Assembly (NCBI GenBank): GCA_950295325.1 | Contig: OX485804.1 | Coordinates: 20,770,001-20,834,000, forward strand | Source: Polytrichum commune | Lineage: Eukaryota; Streptophyta; Polytrichopsida; Polytrichales; Polytrichaceae | DNA length: 64,000 bases | Direction: 5' to 3' | Shown: positions 36,554 to 45,082 of the stretch, piece by piece | Numbering within the stretch: position 1 is the stretch's first letter | Layout: the number at the start of each line of letters is the position of its first letter | Notes under the pieces: generated by a model | What the model was told of the DNA's origin: nothing | Database searches by the model: none | Seen by the model: the letters and a program-made list of their open reading frames with translations, nothing else | Made by a program: the position numbers and the translations under genes

Positions 36554-37854
36554 GGAGGACGTTAAGTATCCCCCACGAACTTTTCGGGGGGGGACTATTC
36601 TGCCAGGGGCAGGGTTCGCCATTTTTTCTGCACCCACCCGAAAACTGCTACCCGCCCGCCTGATTTCAAAAAAAAAATTGTACTTGGGTTTTTGAAGCTA
36701 CTTGTCCACAAATCCCATATTGAGTGCACTTCATTTTCAAGGTCTCAAATCCAATATATATGTTCACTTCCATTGAGTAAATAAGCAATTGACTAGATTT
36801 CATTCTCAAAATGAAACCGCCAATAAAGCATGTAATTAACTTGGAAGTCAAAAATATTACAAAATCCTCATTAGCACTAAGGTTATAATTTTTGTCACTT
36901 CCAATTCAAAGGGACTTTGTCATTCTAAAATGAAACTAAAATTTATTTATTTATTTATTGTAAATACATTGTTTAATAAATTTTAAATAAATATTTTAAT
37001 CTAATCTAATCTAATCTAATATCTAATATCTAATATATATTTAATACCTTCTAGTATCACAAAGTTTTCCTACGCATTTAAACTACTTAAGTAAGCTTGA
37101 ATGCAACTAAGTCTAATAATTTCTGATTAATCCTAATTAATCCTAATTAATCCCAATTAAATCAGAAAATATGTGTACCAAATTAATTAACCCTAATAAA
37201 TTATAAAATGTACTTACTGGAATAAAACATGATTTAAATGGAATTAGCTCCAGTAAATATAATTTATGATTAATTAGGCTTAATTAATTTGGTAAGCATA
37301 TTTTCTGATTTAATTGGGCTTAATTGGGATTAATCAGAATATATTAGACTTAGTTGCATTCAATCTTACTTAACTAGTTTAATGCATATGAAAACTTTGT
37401 GATAGTAGAAGGTATTAACTATATTATATATGAATTTTTTTGAAAATAATAAATAATAAATATATTTTAGTTTTATTTTAGAATGACAAAGTCCCTTTGA
37501 ATTGGAAGTGACAAAAATTATAACCTTAGTGCTAATGAGGATTTTGTAATATTTTTGACTTCCAAGTTAATTACATGCTTTATTGGTGGTTTCATTTTGA
37601 GAATGAAATCTAGTCAATTGCTTATTTACTCAATGGAAGTGAACATATATATTGGATTTGAGACCTTGAAAATGAAGTGCACTCAATATGGGATTTGTGG
37701 ACAAGTAGCCTTCAAAAACCCAAGTACAATTATTTTTTTGAAATCGGGCGGGCGGGCAACAGTTTTCGGGCGGGTGCAGAAAAAATGACGAACCCTGCCC
37801 CTGACAGAATATTCCCCCCCCGAAAAGTTCATGGGGGGGTACTTAACTTCCTCC
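36554..37854. mobile_element. Mutator-like foldback element, 1.3 kb hairpin
   Basis: The whole element is two inverted arms of about 630-650 bp meeting near 37225 with a short loop. The ends are GGAGGACGTTAAGTA on the left and TACTTAACTTCCTCC on the right. The 9-bp word CATATATAA flanks it on both sides (36545-36553 and 37855-37863). A 9-bp duplication with long terminal inverted repeats fits non-autonomous Mutator-like (MULE) elements. The arms contain C/G homopolymers near both ends and AT-rich cores with CTAAT and TTTA repeats. No transposase is encoded. The 61-aa frames in the two arms are mirror images caused by the inversion, not genes. Confidence 0.85.
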
Positions 37855-37944
37855 CATATATAAGAGCTTTTCAATCTCCACCTGATGTTGCTATGGAGAT
37901 GTGCACATAAATTAACTGTGGAGCTTTATATGTCAGAAGCAATC

Positions 37945-38364
37945 AGGTAGAATTACCATAACCCGTTAACCACCCTCTAGCCGTGCACTGCTGTCATAAT
38001 AGTGAAGTGCCATTTCTAAAATCGATCATGGTTTAGTGGCAACTTCAATGCGTGTACACTTAGTGTAGCCAATGGGAGTCAAGTGTTAATTTACTCATGA
38101 GGTAACCGATTTAGGCGATGTTCTGTATGGAAATGCGGATTACCATGTTCGGTGTAGGGAGAATCTAGTGAACGAGTAGGGGTTTGGACGACTTTCCACT
38201 TTGAAAAATTGTAGCTTTTTTTTTGTAAAGGGCATAAGAATATGAAACAACTTGCATTCTTCACGAATCCTTCTCGTCTATCTTGGAAAATGATCTCACG
38301 ATTGTTAGACCAGATCTTCAATGCGAATCACCTTATTTTCATGGGTTATGGTATTTCTACCTTA
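37945..38364 (+). mobile_element. inverted-end element D, copy 1 (~420 bp)
   Basis: It starts AGGTAGAATTACCATAACCC and ends GGGTTATGGTATTTCTACCT, so its own ends are inverted repeats of roughly 20 bp. A second copy in opposite orientation lies at 38534-38983. Together they mimic one 1-kb hairpin. No coding region. Confidence 0.65.
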
Positions 38365-38397
38365 CCCCACATCTCCAACCCCAAGTTTTGTGGGAGG

Positions 38398-39440
38398 AAG
38401 CCCTGGGCTAGATCACATGTGCCCAGGGATGGGCCCCACCTTCAATGCCCGAATGAAGCCCATGCTCCCTGCCCGCTCCGCCCGACTTTGAAAAACTAAA
38501 ATTGCCCTTGCATTCTTGAAGGCCGCTTGTCCATATAAGGTAGACATACCATAAACCGTGAAAATAAGGTGATTCACATTGAAGGTATGGTCTTAAAATC
38601 ATCATGAGATAATTTTCCAAGATAAAAGAGAAGGATTCATGAAGAATGCAAGTTGTTTCATATTTTCATTCCCTGTAAAAAAAATTCTATAAATTTTCAA
38701 AGTGGAAAGCTTGTCAAACCCCCTACTCGTTCATTAGATTCTCCTTACACCAAACACGGCAATGCTCATTTCCACACAAAACATCACCTAAACCGGTTAA
38801 GTCACAAGTACATTAAACTATGATTAATGGTAGTCAAACATGACTAAATAGGCTAAACTGGTTGTACACGCATTTGAAGTTGCTAGCCTCACAATTATTG
38901 GTTTTAAAAATGGCACTTCACTATTTAGACGGAAGTCTACCGCACGGGTCGAGGGTAGTTCACCGGTTTGGGTATTTCTACCTTTACCCATATTGAGTGC
39001 ACTTCATTTTCAAGGTCCAAAATCCAATATATATGTTCACTTCCATTGAGAAATCACACTTAATTAGAATGACAAAGACCCTTTCAATTGTAAGTCACAA
39101 AAATTACAACCTCAATGCTCATGAGGGTTTTGTAATGTTATTGACTTCCGAGTTAATTACTTGCTTTATTGACAATTTCACTTCGAAAATGAAATCCCAA
39201 TCGATGCTTATTTTTTCAATGGAAGTGAACATATATATTCGATTTTGGACCTTGAAGATGAAGTGCACTCAATATGGGTTATATGCACAAGCAACCTTCA
39301 AGAATGCAAGGGCAACTTTATTTTTCAAAGTTGGGCGGAGCGGGCAGGGAGCATGGACTTCATTTGGGCAGTGAAGGAGGCGTGCCTGAGGTGGGACCCA
39401 GCCCTGGGCAGATGTGATCTAGCCCAGGGCTCGGAGGACC
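38398..39440. mobile_element. second foldback element, split by element D copy 2
   Basis: The left end AGCCCTGGGCTAGATCACAT (38398) is mirrored by ATGTGATCTAGCCCAGGGCT near 39417-39437. Inner arms around 38990-39130 and 39140-39290 are also inverted to each other. Parts of the inner arms match the 36.5-kb Mutator-like hairpin (for example TGAGTGCACTTCATTTTCAA), so the two are related. The left arm is interrupted by element D. GGAGGA sits next to both ends, but a convincing target duplication was not fixed. Confidence 0.65.
38534..38983 (-). mobile_element. inverted-end element D, copy 2 (~450 bp)
   Basis: This is the reverse-oriented copy of 37945-38364, with matching inverted ends AAGGTAGACATACCATAAAC and GTTTGGGTATTTCTACCTT. 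It interrupts the left arm of the second foldback. The intact right arm (39290 region, read in reverse) shows the uninterrupted sequence CATATAACCCATATTGAG, which supports insertion at that point with TA on both sides. Confidence 0.65.
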
Positions 39441-39947
39441 TACTAATTTGAAGATATAAGACAAGGTTTGCATTTATGTGGAGATAGCAGTCTCACGTCT
39501 AAGACAACCATAATCACGACGCAAGGAAGGCAAAGTTGGAACCAACAAAATGAAATCATGAGTTTGGGCTATCTACCGTAGCTTGGACTGCTGGACATTT
39601 ACAGTAGGAAAACATGTTTCTAAATAGTAGAAAATTAATTAATTATATATATATATATATATATATAACGCCTGTATATCATGTCTTTAAATAGGACATA
39701 TACAAATGGGCCACTAAGAGTGAAGGGAATTGATCAACAAGGGCCCAAAGAGAATATGCATGAGACTTCCTGGACTTCAAAATCAATTTCATTTCATGAG
39801 AAGATCAACTAGACCAACTATGATGCATCTGCAAAATACTTGCTAATATCAGCCCAATAGTCGCATATAAGTGAGGCTATTGGTCGTGCATATCATCCCA
39901 CCATGTGATATGAAGTTTGAGAACATTTGTGAACAAATCATGTATTA
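39441..39947. other. intergenic, AT microsatellite
   Basis: No gene. (AT)n lies at about 39643-39666. Confidence 0.6.
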
Positions 39948-40468
39948 GGGCCGCTTTACACTTAGAGGCCGGGCCAAATCCCCTCGAGGCCGATTGCATG
40001 AAATTTCAACCCCTTTTGGGTTGAAGGCCGGCCTCAACTACACATTATAATAAGATTATAATCGGGGCCAATTTTCCCATATGTAGAGGCCTTAGGGCCA
40101 AGAAGCTAGGCTGATTCAATAAATCTAGCATAATCCAACGGATCTAGCACGATCTAGCATAGAGCCGTTCAAATTTCCACATGATTCGCTAAAAAATATC
40201 ATATTTTATTTAAAAAGTTTTTTTTAATTGAAATCTAACATTGGCCCCGAGGCCAAGAATTGGGCTTCCATTTTGGGTGCACCCAATTCAATGAGCTCGA
40301 GCCATGTCATACCATGCATTTTTTGATTAAAAATTTCATACCACCAAATCGTCCGGCCTCTAGGTGTAAAGGGGTTGGGACCGATTTCAACCTTCTGACC
40401 AATCACAGGTGAAGATTTCAAGCCTCTTACACAACGAATTGGCCTAGCCTCTAGGTGTAAAGCGGCCC
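39948..40468. mobile_element. PIF/Harbinger (Tourist-like) MITE, 521 bp
   Basis: The ends GGGCCGCTTTACACTTAGAG and CTCTAGGTGTAAAGCGGCCC are inverted repeats. TTA precedes and follows the element (39945-39947 and 40469-40471), the typical 3-bp duplication. The internal words GGCCTCTAGGTGTAAAG and 'ttcaacccctttt' near both ends repeat parts of the terminus. No transposase frame. Confidence 0.85.
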
Positions 40469-40490
40469 TTATAATGTTCATCTCTGAAGA

Positions 40491-41150
40491 CTATCCAAAA
40501 GATATGTCAGATGATGCAACTTCATTTAGGAAAGTTATATGTCCAAAAACTTCACAAAGAAAAAGCATAATATACAGTGTTGGAATTCTTCCACCTCTTG
40601 CATATGATGGACCCGCTTTGAATGGAACATGAGTTGTTGGTGCACCAAGTTCATCATTTTCAACTTCATGTGCAAATCCTGCACAATTTCCATGAGAGTC
40701 CACCCGTATGAGCTCATAAACCTCCAAATTGACACTGAAGTGAGGATGACTAACATCTGTCATTCAGTGTTCAAGATTGAAGCCCTGGCTCATATGAGTT
40801 TCATTTTGAAGGGCTCTCAAATTTCAGCCTTTTAGTTGAAGGGTTGGTTCAAATCCAAGACATCAATCTAAGAATACAGAAATGAACTACAGAACTCATA
40901 TTAAATTTGTGTGTGAATTATATGGTACATGTTTCCGGTGTAATGTGAAGAATTAAGAATCAACCATCTAACTCCACTTCTTGTAATGACAATGCCCTGC
41001 GTCTTGTTGGTTCTTGTGGTGGGCAGATTATATTGAGGACTTCGAGTGACGTCTTCATTTTCAATTTGGGGTTGCGTTTTGAAGGGCCAAATCGCGTTTG
41101 AAGGGCATTGAAGACTTCAATCTTAGAATACTGATTCCAAGACGTCATCA
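40491..41150 (-). other. possible decayed coding remnant, unrecognised
   Basis: A 90-aa frame (40491-40763) with phrases such as VYELIRVDSHGNCAGF and a second short frame at 40960-41148 look more protein-like than their surroundings. No family is recognised and no splice-consistent joining was found. It may be a remnant of a mobile-element gene or chance. Confidence 0.2.
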
Positions 41151-41170
41151 GTATGCAAGGAATAAATGTG

Positions 41171-42954
41171 CATGAAGTCTCTCCATTCAGTCTTAATCCA
41201 TAATTAGATTAAAGAAATGTAGCTTAGAAATGGTGAACCTTCAAAAACATTTTGGAGAAAAGCATGAATGAATTCTGAACTCTTCTAACCTCTTCTGTCT
41301 GATGCCTAAATATAAATCAATCATTCAATAAATAAATAAACAAACAAAAGAGAAGGAACAGGAGAAAGGAAAGGAACTTGACTTAAGAGAAGCATCCACC
41401 ATTTTGAAGAAAGAATCTTTGGAAAGCCACAAATTAGAAATGGAAAAAAGAATTGAAGATTAGTTCCTGAGTGCTAATAAGAATAGGAAAAATATTATTT
41501 TATATCTTAAAAGAGTGAATTTGAGGGAGAAAATGGATAAAGGAGAAAAGAAAATGAAAATGTCCAAAATAGAAAACAGAAGCAAAGATAAAATGTTGTG
41601 ACAAGTAACTAAACCCAAAACCAAACCATTAAAAATTAAAAATTAAAATAAAGTAAGAAAGAATGGACGAAAGAAGAGAGAAAGAAGCGATGGAGGGAAA
41701 GGTGAAGAGAAAATAATAATAATAATAATAACAATAATAATAATCATGTGCACTTAGGATATGCATTCACATAACCTTACCATAAACGGTCCAACAATCT
41801 CATGAAGGTCCAATATCTTCCTTCAGTCCATCAATTTTGTGCAAGGAGTTGTGCTCTATGTATGTGCTTACTAGTCTTCATGAATTGCAAGTAACAAGTA
41901 AACCAAAATGTACACACCAAAGTTAAGTTAGTAAATACATGACTATAATTATAGGATCAGTCCATGAAAGCCTGACTTGATTCATGCATGGCTCCTCCAT
42001 AACCACATCACTAAGGCATTGCGGATGGGCATTGTGTGGTTGTGGGCAGGATGGATCTACACCCTCCGATCCACACAAGTCCATCCGGTGGCATCAATTA
42101 GCCTACATGGCAACTTACCATATGGGGTTCACTGTCACCAAGACAACAACACAACAAGTAGGGGGGAATATGCAAACCCTGGATTATTACTTACTAGTAT
42201 CTATTGACCCATAAATATGTAATATGATTACCCCATAATATAACTATAGGTACCCCGAAATACGGGCTCCGCAACAGTGTTACTAATAAATATTACTTAC
42301 AAGTGACTAACTGCAAGGTGGCTAATGCCCCCTCCCCACCTAACTCTAGCTAAGCCTAAAAGTTGGTTCTTAAAACACGGCCTTCACACCATCGACATTA
42401 TCTAGTGCCGAGCCTAGTTGGCAAATGAAGTGGCATGGTTTAAAAGTGGAGGTTTTAAGCCTCAAGCACCGACCCTCCCATCGGTACCTAGACATAAGGC
42501 AAAAATGTAAGACCATTAAAAGTGTCGCCTCCCGCCCTTGTGATTGGTTGCTTTTAGTCTTAGTTATGAGGACACAAGGGGCTCCATTAACAAATACCGA
42601 TGGTAAGATAGATGAGTAGTAAGGCATTTGGGGATGGGACAAAAACTATCCAACATTCATTACTTGGTAGATAAAACGATGACCATGTGTGAAAGCTACT
42701 TAACTACAACCTACTCGACAATCTCCGGAGCAAGTTCTTGTAGGTGCATTGGGATAACCGGATGCCTCCGCTATAACTGAGGAAGCTTACCCAGTTTTTA
42801 GGAAAGACTTTGGTTATTTGGTAAAGTCAGATGGGGAGGGGGCATAAGTTAGCTACAAGCACAGCTACTAAGCTTAGTAGCAAACAACAAATCACCTACT
42901 AGTACATAATATCCACTTTATCTCGGGCTTCAATGAATGGGGAGAGCCGACCAT
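41171..42954. other. intergenic, purine-rich then unassigned
   Basis: 41330-41710 is strikingly purine-rich on the plus strand (GAAA/GAGAA runs), followed by an (ATA)n microsatellite at about 41713-41744. No gene is supported. Confidence 0.5.
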
Positions 42955-43043
42955 TAGTTACAGATGAACCGGTTAAGTGTGAGAAATAACCGGTGGAAGT
43001 TGAAGACTTCAGGAAAATTACTGATCATTTTAGAGGAATGTAT
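42955..43043 (-). repeat. repeat family B, left part of split copy
   Basis: AACCGGTTAAGTGTGAGAAA, 'aaccggtggaagttgaag' and GATCATTTTAGAGGAATGTA are the reverse complement of the family B end. The copy resumes at 44161 after the hAT insertion. Confidence 0.8.
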
Positions 43044-43137
43044 CAGACCTTGTACAGCCGCTAGCCCACGGACTTTTTGGGCTAGCGGCTAACCTCATAG
43101 CTAACAGTTATAGCTGAAAACGGTTCTCGAAAAAAAT

Positions 43138-43290
43138 GGGCTAGCCCAGCTATGGCTAGATCGCGGCTTGAAAAATTATGGGCTAGCCTAGCTATGGCTA
43201 GATCGAGGCCTCAAAAAATATGGGCTAGTCCAGCTATGGCTAGATCGAGGCCTCAGATAATATGGGCTAGCCCAGCTAGTTATTAGCTAG
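43138..43290. repeat. subterminal 42-bp direct repeats, left array (4 units)
   Basis: Units start near 43138, 43180, 43222 and 43264 with GGGCTAG(C/T)C(C/T)AGCTATGG, then CTAGATCG(A/C)GGC. Each unit contains the palindromes GGCTAGCC and AGCT. Confidence 0.9.
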
Positions 43291-43499
43291 CTAAAGATAA
43301 GTCATGTAACTCAATTGGCTCAAGCTAAGGCCCAGCCATGTCATCCCTACCACTACCATAAAAAATTTAGGGTTGAGATCATCTATCCATATCCAAGTGT
43401 TTCCAAGTGCAACCGGTTACATGTTTACATCTTTTGATATGTCTTTACTCAAAGTGGGCTAAATTCTCTACATTCCTCTAAAAAGATGGGTCTGGTGGG

Positions 43500-43772
43500 C
43501 TAGAATGTGACTTTGGCAGTCTAAATGATATCATTACTCCAAAGAGATCATCGCTTGGGGGAGGATTTGCAGAGGCATCAATGATGTTGAAGTTGAACAA
43601 ACATCTAATGCCGTACGATCCTGAAAAGTTGATCTTGTTGGATAATTCCGATTGGAAGAATCACATTCCCAAACGCCCTATTTTCGATGAGGAGTTGCAG
43701 ATAGAGGATGATGACAATTTGTTGGTAGAGAATGATGAGCAACATGTTTTAGATATTGATGACAATGAGTGA
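43500..43772 (+). pseudogene. hAT transposase C-terminal remnant (possible)
   Basis: An open frame of about 90 codons reads DFGSLNDIITPKRSSLGGGF, then AEASMMLKLNKHL and an acidic tail ending at 43772. The pattern of a short 'S..(D)IIT.KR..L' stretch followed by a leucine/asparagine helix resembles the hAT dimerisation region at the C-terminus of those transposases. The RNase-H-like catalytic part is missing. Its position between inverted ends with an 8-bp duplication supports the reading. It could instead be a captured host fragment. Confidence 0.5.
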
Positions 43773-43903
43773 TTTTGACTGATATGAAATATAATTGTAT
43801 TGATGAGACAATGTCTCCTTGAATTCATTATATGAGCTACATGAATTAATTTATTAGGTCAGCTAGTCCAGCTATATGGCTAAAAATGGTACCCGAAAAA
43901 AAT

Positions 43904-44130
43904 GGACTAGCCCAGCTATGGCTAGATCAAGGCCTCCCAAAAATATGGGCTAGCCCAGCTATGGCTAGATCGAGGCCTCCCAAAAATATGGGCTAGCCCA
44001 GCTATGGCTAGATCGAGGCCTTAGAAAATATGGGCTAGCCTAGCTATGGCTAGATTGAGGCCTCAAAAAATATGGGCTAGCCTAGCTATGGCAAGATTAA
44101 GGCCTCAAAAATATGGGCTAGCCCAGCTAG
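43904..44130. repeat. subterminal 42-bp direct repeats, right array (6 units)
   Basis: Units start near 43904, 43947, 43990, 44032, 44074 and 44115 with the same consensus and orientation as the left array. They differ by single substitutions and a CCC/CA length change. Confidence 0.9.
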
Positions 44131-44160
44131 CTAATGGGCTATAAAAGGTGTGGAATGTAT

Positions 44161-44285
44161 GGAATATATCTCAAATTAATAACGGAAAACCAAAAGATCA
44201 CAACATGTAAAGGGTGGGACTTGGAAACACTAGGATCTTGACTGATTATGCTCAAAAACTCCCCGGACACTGTTGGGCTTGGACT
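44161..44285 (-). repeat. repeat family B, right part of split copy
   Basis: 'GGAATATATCTCAAATTAAT', 'gatcacaacatgtaaagg', GGAAACACTAGGATCTTGAC and 'tatgctcaaaaactccccgg' continue the copy interrupted at 43043. Confidence 0.8.
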
Positions 44286-45082
44286 AGTTATTACTTAGAG
44301 AATTGAAAGTCTCCTTGTGAAATCTTAAGCAATGCTCAAACTTTAACTTGCCACTCGGTGAAACTATTTGTCATGATTACATAAGCCCTTTCACGAAATT
44401 GTGTTTCTTCTTTCAATCTCTAAGTCTTATGTTTCTGTTGCTCAAGTGAGATATGTAAGTCCAGCAGATCCAATGGAGGGAGAGAATTATTGTGTATGAG
44501 CGTATCTCTCATTCATTCAACATAAAAACCCTGAATCAGTATGCATTCCGAAGGTTACTTCTTTTTCTTTTTCTTTTTTTTGACACCAGAATAAGCTAAA
44601 TAAAGACTCCAAATGAGTCTTCTGAATGTCATCTGAGATGAATCAACAACAACCCTTTAGGCAGATCAACCAATTCAGGAGTGCAGCCACATAACGCCTG
44701 CACACATTTAGTAAATAATTGTATCATGTTTGATGTATCATATATATTCAAGGTCTAACTTATTCAATGTTGACCGATTATGCCCAAAAATCTCCCCGGA
44801 CATTGACTACAATCAACCATCGCAGCGGTGGTTGTGTCTAAACGCACCTTCAAGCTTAAAAACTTCTCAAGGATGTGCAGTTTGTGTGTTCTGGATAGCA
44901 CATTTACTGAATAGTTTGTAAATATGCCAGATAGTGGCAACACTCGATGTAATCACACAACAAAACAGTGAGACTTAGACAAACAGGTCTTCTACCACGT
45001 CGTTAGGTTACTAGAGTGTGAGTAGTTCATGGCAATATATCACACACTCTGCCATAACTCCCAAGTAGTGATTTTTAGCAAC
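44286..45082. other. 3' flank of PIF1 gene, no other gene
   Basis: No gene. A 'gaccgattatgcccaaaaatctccccggacattg' phrase near 44770 is one more family B fragment. The 3'-UTR of the helicase gene probably extends into the right part. Confidence 0.5.

Larger units (their letters stand above)
43044..44152. mobile_element. hAT-type element, 1109 bp, with 42-bp repeat arrays
   Basis: Terminal inverted repeats are CAGACCTTGTACAGCC (left) and GGCTATAAAAGGTGTG (right), 16 bp with three mismatches. The 8-bp word GAATGTAT directly flanks both ends (43036-43043 and 44153-44160), the duplication size of hAT elements. The flanks rejoin to match the uninterrupted family B copy at 25680-25700, which gives an internal empty site. 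Inside are two same-orientation arrays of a 42-bp unit and a decayed coding frame between them. Part of another family B copy (43375-43490) is also inside. It is non-autonomous as it stands. Confidence 0.88.

Noticed and set aside
36666-37788. Twin 61-77-aa frames that look like paralogues
   Set aside because: They are the same sequence in the two inverted arms of the foldback; not independent genes.
40840-40862. tRNA-like GGTTCAAATCC box
   Set aside because: Neighbouring bases do not form a T-stem, and no acceptor or anticodon stem could be drawn.
43138-44130. CRISPR-like array of 42-bp repeats
   Set aside because: Units are contiguous with no unique spacers, vary by point substitutions, and lie inside a eukaryotic hAT element.
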